A stretch of DNA of 64,000 nucleotides. It comes from Paramecium tetraurelia (lineage: Eukaryota; Ciliophora; Oligohymenophorea; Peniculida; Parameciidae). The position numbers were made by a program, and so were the translations under genes. Positions 31,689-43,249 of this stretch are shown here, piece after piece. The stretch covers positions 314,728-378,727 of the forward strand of contig NW_001799189.1 in the NCBI RefSeq assembly GCF_000165425.1. Direction: 5' to 3'. Position 1 is the stretch's first letter. Each line of letters begins with the position of its first letter. The notes under the pieces are model-generated. The model saw only the letters and a list, made by a program, of their open reading frames with translations. It had not been told where the DNA came from and did not search any database.

Positions 31689-33920
31689 ATGAGAAAAAAA
31701 AGTGCAAGAGTAGATTAAAGGCCAATTCAAACTAGCAAAATGTATTTTGAATCAGATTCTAATATTGATAAGTAAGTATGATGATTAGGGTCAAGCACAT
31801 AATCTTTGCATAGTCTATTACAATAGAAAGAGGCTTAATTAGATTCATTACAGAGGAAATACATGTAAATTAGATAGGTAAAGTCAAGAAAGCCTTAAGG
31901 ACAAAATTTTATGCATGGATATTTAGATGACTTGATTAATTCATTCAAAGATAAGGTTGACAACAATATCATCAGCGAGTTTATAAACTATTCAAATTCA
32001 ATGAATGATATCTATAGGATATAATAAACTCATTTACAACTTTGCTAGTAAAGGTTGTAACAAGCAGATGCATTGGTTGATTAGCTCAAAATACTTAAAG
32101 AAGCAGATCTCTTCAATCTAAAAAAGATAATTTAATCTTTATAAGAATCATTGTAATAAGCTTAAGTTACAGAATTAGATTCAAATAAATTGTATAGGGA
32201 TCTTTAGAACATGAAGTTGAAGTATGCAAAATTGCAAAACCAATTTGAAATAGTACAAAGGTAGAATGAATATACTGAAAAAAATATGCAATCGATAAAG
32301 TAGCATCTATAGCATACAAACGAGGAAACTCAAATTTATAAGAAGACTTTAAGAAAAGAAACTAGTTAGAATTAATTAAACCAAAGAAGAGTTTTTACAT
32401 TAGAATAAAGATTGGAGGTTTTAAGTGGGAGTGATTATAAAAAAGTAGTTCTATTGATATTATTTTAGGACAAAGACTCATTAAGAAATATTATAGAGGA
32501 TATGCTGAAAGAGAACGAGGCAAACAAAAGAAAGGCATTCTAAAAATGTCAAGAAGTGTTAAAGCTGGAATAAGTTGTTTAAGACTTAAAAGAAAAGAAT
32601 CAAAAGCTACAGAAGAGAAATATGTTGTTGGAGAAACAATTAAAATTGCTAGGGTATTCAGCTTATGATTTAAATGGAAACACTTTTGGACAAAAGACTA
32701 TAGTAGAATCCAATGATCAAGATGATGAGATTTAGGATGTATTTCAGCAGGCTAACTTGCCTAATAAATTAGAATTTAAATTAAATAATTTGAAATCGAG
32801 ACAAAAGAATTTAGTTTAAGACTTATTAGATTGTGGTGTTAAATAAGCAATCGATTAATTATTCTAGATGGATTAGTAGCATCAAGTGGATTAAATTAGT
32901 ATCTTTATGGATTTGTTTGTATAGTATAAGAATTTAGGAGAGAGTGTGAATAGTTTAATTAATTTAATTAAGCAGCTATTGAAAATTGATTAGATTGAAA
33001 TAATAATGCAAAGACTGAGTTCTGATTCTTAGTTATTTAATTGTGAGTTGATTCAATTATGGTTGATAGATTAATAGACTGCCACATTTTATACTTATAA
33101 TTAAAAAAATGAATTGGTCAATGCATATATTGATACGGATGAATTTTTGAATGTCGTTAAATCATCATTGCCTATTTATAAATAATAAGCATTTGTTTAC
33201 AGAAACATTAATACTGCTAAATTCGCAAAGGATTGCTATCTTATACCTTTGTTAACTGATAGTAGATTGATTGGAATTATATCGTTGGAAAATCTAAATA
33301 ATAAAAAATAGGATGCTAAATATCTTGGTTTGTTGATTTCATAATTGTTATTGCCGATAATAGATAAGGTATTGTAATTTAAACTTATAAATTATCAATT
33401 GAGATACAAAAATCTCTTATTTGAAGCATTTACTGAATTATCAAAGTAAAAGTCAAAATTTAAATTATAAAAATCAATTGAAAGTCAAGCTGAAACACTA
33501 TTTGGTGTGGCCAGCAGCAGATTTTTCTTTTATAGTTAAGGGATCATTTATACTTATAAGGATGACTTACATACAACTGAATATAGCTCAGATATAGGAG
33601 TAATTGGTTATGTAGCAAAATCTCAAGAGGCATTGCTACTTGGCAATATTAAACAGCATCATTCATTTCATTAATCAGTCGACATGATTAGTGGATTACC
33701 AATATTTACATTGCCCTTGGCCTTTGGTGTTTTGTAGATTGTATTGAATTAGAGTGCACAATTATAATAAAATAGTAATGCATCCAATATATTCTAATTA
33801 GATAAATCAATTGAAGTTCGTAAGTTATTACAACCTGGGGAAACTTTACAGAGCATGGCATTAATGTTCACATAAATTTGTAATTTCGCATATGAAATTC
33901 TAAAAATAGAATTATCATGA
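31689..33920 (+). CDS. coiled-coil GAF-domain protein
   Basis: 735 residues with one 24-nt intron near 31770 that ends AAG. The first 330 residues are hydrophilic and coiled-coil-forming (DLKEKNQKLQKRNMLLEKQL). A GAF-like region follows from about residue 430: LSSDSQLFNCELIQLWLID, FYTYNQKNELVNAYIDTDE, FAKDCYLIPLLTDSRLIGII and SLENLNNKKQDAKYLGLLIS. This order of strand-loop-strand elements is typical of GAF domains that bind cyclic nucleotides or small ligands. A second, weaker GAF-like half (FGVASSRFFFYSQGIIYTYK, GVIGYVAKSQEALLLGNI) follows. No catalytic domain is attached, so it is probably a ligand-sensing scaffold. Ends close to the convergent cathepsin-like gene. Confidence 0.75.
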
Positions 33921-34019
33921 TACATTAAATAATAAAATTGACATTTTTCATAAAAATTTTATTAGATAGAACAATCTTATTAATATAAAATTAACAATAA
34001 TGTAAACAATATGTTATAC

Positions 34020-35172
34020 TCATTCTGCACTTTTTTCGGTAGAAGCTGCTACGATTGGAGCAACTGAGTATGCTTCTAATTGTAATTAGTTTTGTCCTAA
34101 AAATATAACTAATTTGAATACCAACAGCAACATAGGCTAATCCTTTCAATCCCCAACTGTCTCCCCAAGAATTTTCAATGACCCAATAGTTGACTCCGTC
34201 TTATTTACCCCAACCAATAACTTTGACTGCATGTCCATATTGGAATCTAATTATTTAATAGATAAGTATACTTTGAACTTCCTTCGACAACTTCATAGAC
34301 TCCTCCTTTGTAAACAAGGAAATCTTTGAAGACTTAGATGACAGCAACAATTGGACCATTGTTCAATATTTCTCTTTTGATGTTTTCCTCACCTGAGACA
34401 ACACAGTAATCATGGATCTTATATTTTTCACAATTTGAGAAAAGAGCATCACAATTGTTTTTGGCATCTTCTGTTCCACTGTATGGTAAACATGAGGTTG
34501 AAACAAATCCTTGTTTCTTACCAACTTCCAAGACTCTTGTTACACTACCTCCTCCACATTTGTAGTTCTTGTCATCACATGAGATTGGGGATTATGGTGA
34601 CAATTGGTCTTAGAATTCTCCATTCTTTGATTTGCATAATCTATCACTTGTGGCTGATACTGCAGCAATTGAATAACTGGATGAGCAATTTCCTATACAT
34701 ATTTACAATTATTAATACCCTAGAAGTAGATTGGTTATGCACATTCTGGTTAGGCTTCTCTGAAATTGTAGCTCTCTGGAATTATGACACCGCTTTCAGG
34801 GCATTGTTAGATTTTTCCTTTGAATGTTAAATGATTGTTGAAAATGAATTTGGCATCACTGAATTTCCAATCTTTGAAGAAATCATTTGGACCTTAGAGG
34901 TAGGATCCTAAAGAATTGTGTGCAGCTATTTCCTCTTCATCTATTACAGGAGCTGTCGTTAATTTCTTGCTAGATCGTGTCAAAATGGAAAACAAAGCAT
35001 AGACACAAACAAATCCGAATGCTCCTATGACCAAATGATAGGCGTATTTATCGAAAAAGCTTGGCTATGTTTGGTTACGTCTTTTCATAGCTTAAGCTGC
35101 TTTCTCTCTTTAGGCTACCTTTTCTGGAGATTAGGGAGAGGGACTTCTCTATCTTTGAGACACTTAACTCAT
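34020..35172 (-). CDS. membrane-anchored papain-family protein with Ser at the catalytic Cys
   Basis: 358 residues with three introns (26, 25, 25 nt; spliced length divisible by three). The N-terminus is cytosolic and basic (AQREKAAQAMKRRNQ), then one hydrophobic helix (HLVIGAFGFVCVYALFSIL), then a peptidase C1 domain. The oxyanion-hole/active-site block reads QGNCSSSYSIAAVSATSDR, where papain and cathepsin B have QG-x-CGSCW: the catalytic cysteine is serine and the following Trp is Tyr. The histidine (GHAVKVIGWG) and asparagine (VIENSWGDSWG) motifs are intact, as are typical cysteines (CGGGSVTRVLEVGKKQGF). It could be a serine-type variant like the Plasmodium SERA proteins, or an inactive pseudoprotease. 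The type II anchor is unusual for this family, whose members normally have a cleaved signal peptide. Confidence 0.9.
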
Positions 35173-35246
35173 GTATTAATTTAATTATTCAACACGTTTT
35201 ATTAATTAAATTATATATATACTTTAAAATAACATATTTAATTAAG

Positions 35247-36325
35247 TCATAAGAAGAATGCATGCTCTAGGGCTTAACGTGCATTTATTCTTAATTTCTA
35301 TGCAAATTAGATTAAATAAATACGTGATCATAAACAAAGATCTTTTCCAACAGATCAATCGCATCTTTGGTTGCCCATCTCTTGTTCTTTTTATTCACCA
35401 ATTACTTGAAATCTATTCTCTCTTCAACTTAAGGAATATCTTACAAACGTAATTTAATATGATATTTTTTCAGATATTCATATAAATCCTTCTTTCCCAA
35501 TTTCTAAATTATTTGTCTTAATTAATCTTTTAGATCCTTCCCTTTAAACAAGGGATCAGTCTTGAATATAAAATCAGCCAACATGCATCCAACAGCCCAA
35601 ACATCAATTGAGTAATCATATTTCCTATATTTCAATAATAGCTCTGGTGCTTTATAGTATCTAGTACCCATTCTGACGGATAAAATTTTTCCACTGTCAT
35701 AAAATTGACTTAAACCCCAATCTATTAATATAATATTATCATTTTGATCTACAAGTACATTTTCAACTTTAATATCCCTATGCATTATATGTAAATCATG
35801 AGCCTAAACAAGGGCACTGAATATTTACTTAAAGTATTTTTTTACTTATTTTAAAGTGTACCTTCTTTTTTTAAGGATATGATATAAATTACGAGTTGTA
35901 TTTTGGTAAGTAAATATTATAGTGGTATCAAGAGAATCATTATGATGGGGGGGATCTTATTTAGCTTATATTGCTTAAGTCTCCTTATTTAAGAGTTATT
36001 AGTAATAGTCAGCCTATTCAACTTAATGTCCCTTGATAGCATCTATCATTTGAACGATATTGGGCAAACCTATTAAGGCTTACAGAATTTATATCTCTTG
36101 ATTGATATCGCTCTCTCTGGTGTCATTGATGTGTTTTAAAACAACCAGCTCTTAATCTTGAATTCTTTATGCTAAGTAAACCTTAGAAAAGGCACCTTCT
36201 CCTATCACTTATTTTAATTCATAATCAAAAATGTTTCCAGAATTGTAATCCAATATTTAATTGACTTCATCAGAATTGAGTTATTATTATTATTGATATG
36301 TAAAAGCAAAGATTTGAAGTGGCAT
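35247..36325 (-). CDS. casein kinase 2 alpha-like protein kinase
   Basis: 350 residues with one 26-nt intron near the 3' end; the intron is required to join the C-lobe helix to LRINARQALEHAFF. The kinase domain has a glycine loop GEGAFSKVY, the VAIK-equivalent ELVVLKHI, catalytic loop MHRDIKVENVLVD, and the CK2-typical DWG in place of DFG (LIDWGLSQFYDSGK). TRYYKAPELLLKY and DYSIDVWAVGCMLADFIF follow. Classical CK2 alpha has HRDVKPHN and a basic substrate patch; here both are altered and a hydrophilic insert (KQDPPHHNDSLD) sits between C-lobe elements, so it is a divergent paralog. CK2 phosphorylates acidic sites. It is transcribed away from the GSK3-like gene, with a RING remnant between them. 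Confidence 0.88.
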
Positions 36326-36394
36326 GAGAAGGAAAAACAAGATCATAATAAAAAAACGTATTTTTTTAAATATTGCTTAAAAACCAAAATAAAT

Positions 36395-36691
36395 TCACAA
36401 TATTTTAGAATCACTCTATTCTTTATTACAAAGTGGGCAAGTATTACTTTATTTCAATCATCCGTCAATTCAAATTTTATGTAATCCATGATCACATAAT
36501 CTTTGGACTATTTTACACTAAAGGAGTAAATTCAGAATTTTTATAACTCTTCTAAAATTTGATTGGCTTCACACACCAAACATTTTCCAAGAGACTTTAT
36601 TTATCAATAGCGCATCTATCTTCTTTAATATATTATGTCCAAACTCAAGCAGCTTGCAAAGATTTGATTTCTATGCTATTATCTATTCCAT
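36395..36691 (-). pseudogene. RING-H2 finger gene remnant
   Basis: Pieces of a C3H2C3 RING finger are visible in broken order. One frame gives GKCLVCEANQILEELQKF (first metal pair). A neighbouring frame gives LCDHGLHKI, then a TGA at 36470-36472, then IDG, a TGA at 36458-36460, then LKQSNTCPLCNKEQ. In RING-H2 domains the positions of these two TGAs are Cys and Trp (H-x2-C-I-x2-W-L). A third TGA ends the first frame and no tiny intron joins the two frames. TGA is a stop in every other gene of this window, so I read it as a decayed E3-ligase-type gene. It sits in the 380 bp between the CK2-like and GSK3-like starts. Confidence 0.6.
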
Positions 36692-36704
36692 TAATTAAAA
36701 TAAT

Positions 36705-37792
36705 ATGAAAAATAGTGAGAATCTATAGAGCTACGCAGTTGAAAAAAGAATTGGAGAAGGTGCATTTGCAATAGTGTAAATCTCAGATCATATGAAAGAT
36801 ATTTAGCTTAGGTACAAGAGAGTGGAGAGAAAGTTGCAATAAAAAAAGCTCCAATAGACAAAAAATATAAAAACAGAGAGCTGGCGAACTTAAAATTACT
36901 TGGAGAACATCCAAACATTGTCGCCTTAAAAGATGCATTCTATGTTGTTGGTTAAAAGTACAAATTCTATACATTATATTCAACTTAGTGAGGAAGTCTA
37001 CATTAATTATGTGATGGAATATATGCCAGACAATTTATCTGATTATTTGAGAAATATGAAGAAGCAGAAACAATAGTTAACATAGATTCAATTACAGATC
37101 ATAACGTATCAACTATTGCGTGGTTTGGCCTTCATACATGGCAAGGGCATGGCACATAGAGACATCAAACCTCAGAACATTTTAATTGATGGAACAATCG
37201 TAAAATATTGTGATTTCGGATCTGCTAAAATCATTTCAGGTGGATAGATCAACACTTCCTATTTATGTTCCAGACATTATAGGGCACCTGAATTGATATT
37301 TGGAGCCACTGATTATTCTACGAGTATAGATATTTGGTCTTTGGGATGTGTCTTTGCTGAACTCATTTTATTGGAACCGCTATTTCCTGGTGAAAGTTCT
37401 GTTGATCAATTAGTGGAAATTATGAAGGTCTTAGGGACTCCAACAGCTACTGATATTGCAGAATTCAATGCATCTAATACAGATTTTAAATTTCCTTAGG
37501 TCAAAGGACATCCATGGTCTAAAGTCTTTTTAAAATATAAACCTGATCCCCAATTCATTGACTTAATTAAGAAGATGGTTACGTATTAATTTTCATCAAT
37601 GCTAGTTACTAACCTTAACAGAGAATCAAACCATTTATGGCTTTGATGCATCCATTCTTTAATGATCTGAGAGAGTTAAAGAATGAGGAGGTTCCGAATA
37701 AACTTTGGTAATTCACGCCTGAAGAGGAGAACATTTTTGGAAAACAGCCATTAAAACATTTGATGCCATCATGGTGGAAAGGTGGAAGATGA
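36705..37792 (+). CDS. GSK3/shaggy-like protein kinase
   Basis: 336 residues after removing introns of 23, 31 and 23 nt (divisible by three). The sequence shows the glycine loop [14 protein letters not shown], the catalytic lysine in [25 protein letters not shown], the hinge [10 protein letters not shown], catalytic loop [19 protein letters not shown], and the activation segment [20 protein letters not shown]. The last is diagnostic of GSK3, where the tyrosine of CSRYYRAPE is normally phosphorylated; here one Tyr is His (CSRHYRAPE). C-terminal helices include [17 protein letters not shown]3 kinases act in developmental and ciliary signalling on primed substrates. The first intron ends AAG. 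Confidence 0.92.
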
Positions 37793-37877
37793 TAATGATT
37801 ATTTTAATACTGTAAAAAACAAATCTCTTTCAATTAATTGAAATTATTTTGTTATTAAAGAATTAATTATTATTTTC

Positions 37878-38480
37878 ATGGATCAACAAATTAAGAAAGT
37901 GTTTCATACGGCTTTGGTCTTAGTTCCTCCAAAGCAATGTATAGATTAAATATAACTCCTAAGGAAACAATACGATAAAGCGTACGAAAGATGGATGCCT
38001 CATGTCAATTTGTGTTTTCCATTTGCAGATCCTGCTTAATTTTAATAAGTTTTCCAAGCACTTTAAAATCATCTGAGTAAGAAAATATAACATTTCAAAC
38101 TAGAGGACTTTCCTGCTTTTTAAGTTCGGTTAAGAGAATTTAATCATTTTCAACATGGCAAAAATTGTGTAATGTGGTTAAACCCAGAATCTGAGAATGA
38201 TGGAATCTAAAAGTTATACTAAGAAATCTTAAAGGTCTATCCCTAATTGGATGATCTAAATAAAAAATCAGAACATGGGTTTCAACCTCATATAACAATT
38301 GGATAGTTCGGAACAAATCAGATTGAATAGAGAAAAAAAGCATTCCAACCTTAATTTTAGGAAGTTCAATTTCAATGTTAAGAGATACACATGATTAGTA
38401 GGAATGGGTAAGATGACCCATTTTAAATAATTCATACCATCAAGTAAGTTAGTGATCTGATCATTTAGATTCAAGACTGA
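37878..38480 (+). CDS. 2H phosphoesterase (LigT / RNA 2'-5' ligase-like)
   Basis: 200 residues, single exon. Two H-x-(N/T)-h motifs, the hallmark of the 2H superfamily, appear as MPHVNLCFPF near residue 38 and QPHITIGQFG near residue 140; each histidine would supply general acid or base chemistry on 2',3'-cyclic phosphates or related bonds. The stretch CVMWLNPESENDGIQKLYQE is the usual central strand and helix. No fused domain. The GNAT gene starts 60 bp downstream on the same strand; a functional link is possible but unproven. Substrate unknown. Confidence 0.82.
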
Positions 38481-38539
38481 GAATCCATAAGCTTATGAAT
38501 ATCCAGGTCAAAAATGAATATAAATAATTATTATATTAT

Positions 38540-39537
38540 ATGTAAGGGTCTGAGATTTTAATTGCTCAAGCACAGCATAAAACTGAATTAGTTCATCAGT
38601 TGTAGGAGCAAGCTTATGAAACAGAATAAAAATAATTGGATAACAATCTAGTGACAAAGGCAATTGAGTACATTTTGGAGAACCCTCATTTTGGCTTTTT
38701 TTTAATTTATACCGAAAATCATCACGTCTTCGGGTAGATCCTGATGACCAAAGAATACAACATCTACTCTGGATTAACTTGCTGGTTTCAATCTGTAATA
38801 TTATGAATTCAACCATTTTAGGTTTACGTGAAGAAGGATCATAGAATGAAGGGAATATTTAAGTAAATGTACAAGGAATTTATGAAATATGCAGCAAAGG
38901 AGAAAGCAGGGACAAAATTATATGTAGAAGTTGAGAATAAGAATGCCATCAAAGTATATGAGAAATTGGGAATGATTAAAACAGAGGAAACCATATTTGA
39001 AGATGATTTCGTATTTCATCCTGTTAAGTAAGTCAAATTGCTTATCAAATTAGAATTATTAATCTTGGTTAAGATTGTGTAACAAGGACTTCAAGCAACA
39101 AAAAGGAATTAGAGGACTTATTAAAGAAAGGAAAAAGTATCTTAGGGAATGACTTAACTCAATAATTGTAAATTGAGAATTGTTTAAATAATAACAAAAA
39201 TGCATTTATAATAACAGAGAGTTCAACAGACTATCTGATAGGACTATATTTCATCGAATTTAGTGATTGGAGAAATGGAGTATTAATTAATTAATAAAAT
39301 TAGATAATTCTATGGTTTTACGATTTTGTAAGTTCAACTTATAATAATGGAATTATTAGTATAATGATGAGCAATATGCTGAATTCGATTAAGCATAAAT
39401 AGGTTAAGTTTAATCCTGAAGTGAAAGGAATTAGAATACTTGTAGACAGATCTAAAGGTTAGCGGTTAGAGTAATTATTGGAAGTCATTGGTCTAAAGGA
39501 GTCACACTATTATATATATTATTAAAAAAGTGATTGA
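38540..39537 (+). CDS. double GNAT acetyltransferase
   Basis: 314 residues with introns of 27 and 26 nt. The first GNAT domain (residues about 40-160) reads ENPHFGFFLIYTENHHVFGQ, then the acetyl-CoA-binding V-x(n)-R-x-x-G/A segment as YVKKDHRMKGIFKQMYKEF, and the C-terminal strand-helix LYVEVENKNAIKVYEKLGM, all classic motifs A and B. The second half (AFIITESSTDYLIGLYFIEF to LEQLLEVIGLKESHYYI) follows the same fold order but lacks a good R/Q-x-x-G-x-A/G loop, so it looks like a catalytically dead copy, as in other double-GNAT enzymes. The start MQGSEILIAQ uses TAA as the second codon. Substrate unknown. Confidence 0.75.
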
Positions 39538-39622
39538 AATGAGCAAGTATTTTAAATAAATAAAGTAACATGATTTCCATAATCAATTATTTAAGAAATT
39601 TAATTCGAATTTATTATTAAAA

Positions 39623-41567
39623 ATGTCAGAATAACAAAAGAACTTGGAACCTCCTCAAGAATAACCAGATCAAGAACAATCACTCTTGTAACAAGCTCTA
39701 GAGAATAGATAGGTTTTTGATTCGGAAATTTAATAATAAATTCAGAAAGATGCTTTTGACTTTAAGATGGAAGTCAATAATAAAGAAGAAGACTTAGGAA
39801 TGATGAAGAGAGATATAATCAAGAAGAGGAAGAAGAGGGAAAAGAAAGAGAAATTGATATCTGCAAGAAGATTAAAACGATTGCTGAAAAAGAAACCTGT
39901 TGATAAGATTAGATTAGTTTACTAAGCTTATTTCTTTATAGTTAGTATTACCGTACTCACCCTAAGTATATTGTCATACAGAGATCAAACAGTTTATGAA
40001 GGAGATTATCAGTAATTCGTTGACAATGTTAATTCCTATGTAATTGATGATATTCAATTCACATATACTAATAAAAATTGCAAAACTCAGTTCGGAAGTC
40101 AAGTATGCAATTTTTCATATCATAGTATTCGTCCCTTTATGAATACCATTGGCCAGGTACTAAGATTGGATGTGATTGTAGTAAAGGATTTAATTTCTCT
40201 TCATTAACAGAATTTAATATTGATGCGTTTTTCAGTGAATCCTTTATGCTTGGCCGTATTTGCAGTTAAGACTTGCTCTCTAAGAATTGTAATACAGTGA
40301 ACGAACAGCAACCTAAAATCTTTAACTCATGGAATGATGGATCATATGGAAGACGTACTGTCATGCTTCAATTTTATTAGCCTTTGTATTGTGTGCCAGA
40401 AGATAACTTGGAATTGATTTACAATCTAACTAAACCAATTGTCAATCCGATCATAAAGTCTGTGGAACTGGTGATAATTCATTTTGCGTCCCCTCCGATA
40501 TCAGTTGTCCTATATCAGAAATTGGATTTACTACAAATTCAAATTATTAAAATTTATCATTAAAAAACGATACAAATATAGGGAATATTTTTGATTTGGG
40601 ATCAGGATTCTATTTTTATTATATCAAAAACACTTCAAGTTTACCAATTGTAGAATTTAGAGTTACTGAAGGAGACAAGGTATGTAGAAGGAATTTAGAT
40701 CAAAATATTTCACCAAACCGAATAGATTATCCTTTAATGGTATCAATGAGAAAATAATGCGAAAATACTGACTAACTCTTCTAAGTAATCCATTCTATCG
40801 ATGAAGAGTAATTTTATCTTTCCAATAATGTAATTTATTTATCTGAAAAATTACCTTATTTTAACATTGATACCAAATATAATTGGACACTTCATGCTAA
40901 AACTTTTATTCCTTGGGCACCTCAATGTCGAGGAGAGTTATTTGATTAGGTTCTACAAGAAGGAGCTAATTTGCATCATGTTTACATATCTTTAAGAGTT
41001 TAACTAGGAGTTACTATTGCCTATTTTATTGTTATTGGCCTTATTTTTAATGTTGTTGGAACGATGACTGCTTGCAACTTTGCTTGGTCTTGTATGGCAA
41101 GTAATAAATTATTATTTATCATTATAGCTAGGCCTGATTCATAATATAATTATATTTTCCTAATTGAAGTTGGATTCAAAATACTATTATAAATAACTGA
41201 GATAATTGTTATAATAGTCTCTTTTGCTATCATAGATGGCAAAAGAAAGATAATTAAATAAATTAATGATGATGGATGTGTATCTGATCCTGTTAGTGGC
41301 TATTTCTTTACTAATTTGGAAAGCGATTTAACTAAATTTGCTTGGTCTTACAATCTAGCCAATTTAGTGATATTCACAGTTACTCTTATTCTTGATCTAA
41401 TCATAATTAAACACTCAATTAATTAAGGACATCATCATGGAGCAAAAAAACACCATGAAAAAGGAGAGCATTAAGAATTAGATGTTGGATCAAATGGTGA
41501 ATCAGGAAATTAGTAAGAAATTAAAAGTGATGTAAAACTCTAAGCTAAGTCAGAGCCTCAAGTATGA
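39623..41567 (+). CDS. four-pass membrane protein with large cysteine-rich ectodomain
   Basis: About 620-628 residues. A long cytosolic N-terminus with a basic cluster (KKRKKREKKEKL) leads to TM1 (AYFFIVSITVLTLSILSY). A large ectodomain with many cysteines and N-glycosylation sites follows (CDCSKGFNFSSL, CGTGDNSFCVPSDISCP). Then come three C-terminal helices: LGVTIAYFIVIGLIFNVVG, FKILLQITEIIVIIVSFAII and LANLVIFTVTLILDLIII. The tail is His/Lys/Glu-rich (HHHGAKKHHEKGEHQ). Introns of 32 nt (ending CAG, near 40126) and 26 nt (near 40355) are required; a further 27-nt one near 41102 is likely. The one-plus-three topology with a Cys-rich loop recalls ciliate transporter- or channel-like orphan families; I do not recognise it. 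Confidence 0.7.
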
Positions 41568-42383
41568 AATTATTTAACATCAAAATTATTATTAATTAAT
41601 TTCTAATTATCTATTTGTCAACATTAAATATTATTTTTGTTATATATTTTTGTTTATTAATATTATCAGTTATCTCATTTCTCGTGCTAAATATTCAAAT
41701 AATTCCTATTTGTCATTAAAACAAATTAGGTTGCATTAGTAAAAATTATCAGACTATATTCAAAATATAATAAGTTTTAATGAAAATATGCTTTGCTAAA
41801 ATTTATTGAAAAGAAGGTTTAAAGGTTAATAACTCAATTTCTATTATAGACATCAATAGTTACATGTTTTACAAGCAATAATTATGTATTTTTATGACCT
41901 ATTTATTTTGGTTTATTATTCGACAAAAATTGTTACTCAAGACTGAAGTTGATTAAATTTCAAAATTTAATTTCATAAACTAAAAATGATGTTACCAATA
42001 AAATAATTACTTTAAAAAGGTAGACTAATTTTTAGATAAGAAATAAATGACTTATTGTACAGATATGATAACAACTAGTTTGATAAATACAAAATTAATT
42101 CATTTACAAAATGATTTAAGGCAGATAATTTTAGTTTATTTATAATAAGCGAAATATTGAACATAATGTTCTGTTTTGATCCTTTCTGCTTTGGAACTAC
42201 AACAATATTTTAGATACAATCTTTATGTTTTCATAAGATTAATTATTTTGGCATAATAAATTATCATAAGAATTGTATTTAAGTGAATTAAATTAATTCA
42301 ACTTACATATAGAACTTTTAGATTTTTAGTTGAATAAAACCATAGAATATTTAAGATTGATAAATCTTAAAAGTACCTACTTA
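41568..42383. other. AT-rich intergenic DNA
   Basis: About 815 bp downstream of the membrane-protein gene. No frame with convincing composition was seen. Confidence 0.45.
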
Positions 42384-42539
42384 ATGAATACCTAATAAGT
42401 GTGTATAATAAGGCGTTTGAATGCAAAATTGAAAATCATAGGAACCATATGCTCATAGCATAAGAGAAAGATCCAATATCTGATTGAGTGTGGAAAGAGT
42501 TATACTCCTTAGATGATGAGGGAACTCTAAGGCGCATGA
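42384..42539 (+). CDS. candidate 51-residue basic miniprotein
   Basis: A short frame starting MNTQQVCIIRRLNAKLK and continuing IGTICSQHKRKIQYLIECG to TGA at 42539. It has a higher GC content and a more protein-like, basic composition than the surrounding DNA, and stops 90 bp before eL6. The DNA also contains a small inverted repeat (CCTTAGA / TCTAAGG at about 42508-42533), so a structured RNA or 5' element of eL6 is an alternative. Confidence 0.3.
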
Positions 42540-42629
42540 TGAAAAACAGGAAATGATATTGAACAAGAGATGAGTGATTTAGGATAATTAAATTTAAAAT
42601 TAGATTTAAAATTAATTAAAATACAATCA

Positions 42630-43249
42630 ATGCCTGCCAAAAAGAGAAGTGTGAGAATTGGTAATTGGTACAAAAGTGATGATGAGAAAGTCCATTTCGT
42701 TAGAAAGAGAAAAGTATTTTGAAATAAAATCAAAAAAGGCTCCAAGACCAGCTACATTGAGAAAGATTGTCCCCGGATAAGTGTTAATCTTGTTGTCTGG
42801 AAGATTCCAAGGAAAGAGAGTTGTATTCTTGAAGTAGCTCAAATCTGGATTGTTGCTTGTAACAGGTCCTTTCAAAATTAATGGTGTCCCTCTCAAGAGA
42901 GTCAACTCCGCTTATGTCATCCCAACATCCACTAAAGTTGATGTGACTGGAGTTAATGCCAACTAAATTAATGATGATTATTTCAAGAGAACTTAAGCTT
43001 AAAGACGTAAGAATGAATAAGGATTTTGGGCAAAGAGAGGAGAAGTAATTTAATATCCATATATATAATTAGCTCACAGTTGAATAATAAACAGCAGAAA
43101 AAACAAGATTGGATGGAAAGAGAAATACACAAAAATCAGTTGATGCTGCATTGATCACTGCAATTAAGAAAACATAATTATTGAAATAATATCTCGGTGC
43201 TCGTTTCACCATTGGAAAAACCACAAGACCTCACGAGTTAGTCTTTTGA
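42630..43249 (+). CDS. 60S ribosomal protein eL6
   Basis: 188 residues with introns of 25 nt (ending AAG, near 42700) and 28 nt (near 43051). The short basic N-terminus ([18 protein letters not shown]) precedes the conserved KOW-like core: [39 protein letters not shown] and [20 protein letters not shown]. The tail is basic and helical ([15 protein letters not shown]). This is a structural protein of the cytosolic large subunit. Codon usage is more biased (GCT, AGA, AAG) than in neighbours, as expected for a highly expressed gene. Confidence 0.95.

Noticed and set aside
34435-34830. 131-codon plus-strand ORF
   Set aside because: Antisense to the papain-family exons, which have conserved motifs and intact splicing.
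36293-36484. Plus-strand ORF of 63 codons between the two kinases
   Set aside because: It overlaps the CK2-like first exon and the RING remnant in antisense and has no recognisable features.
42510-42545. RTGATGA-like boxes suggesting a C/D snoRNA
   Set aside because: No D box (CTGA) or closing stem is placed correctly downstream on either strand.
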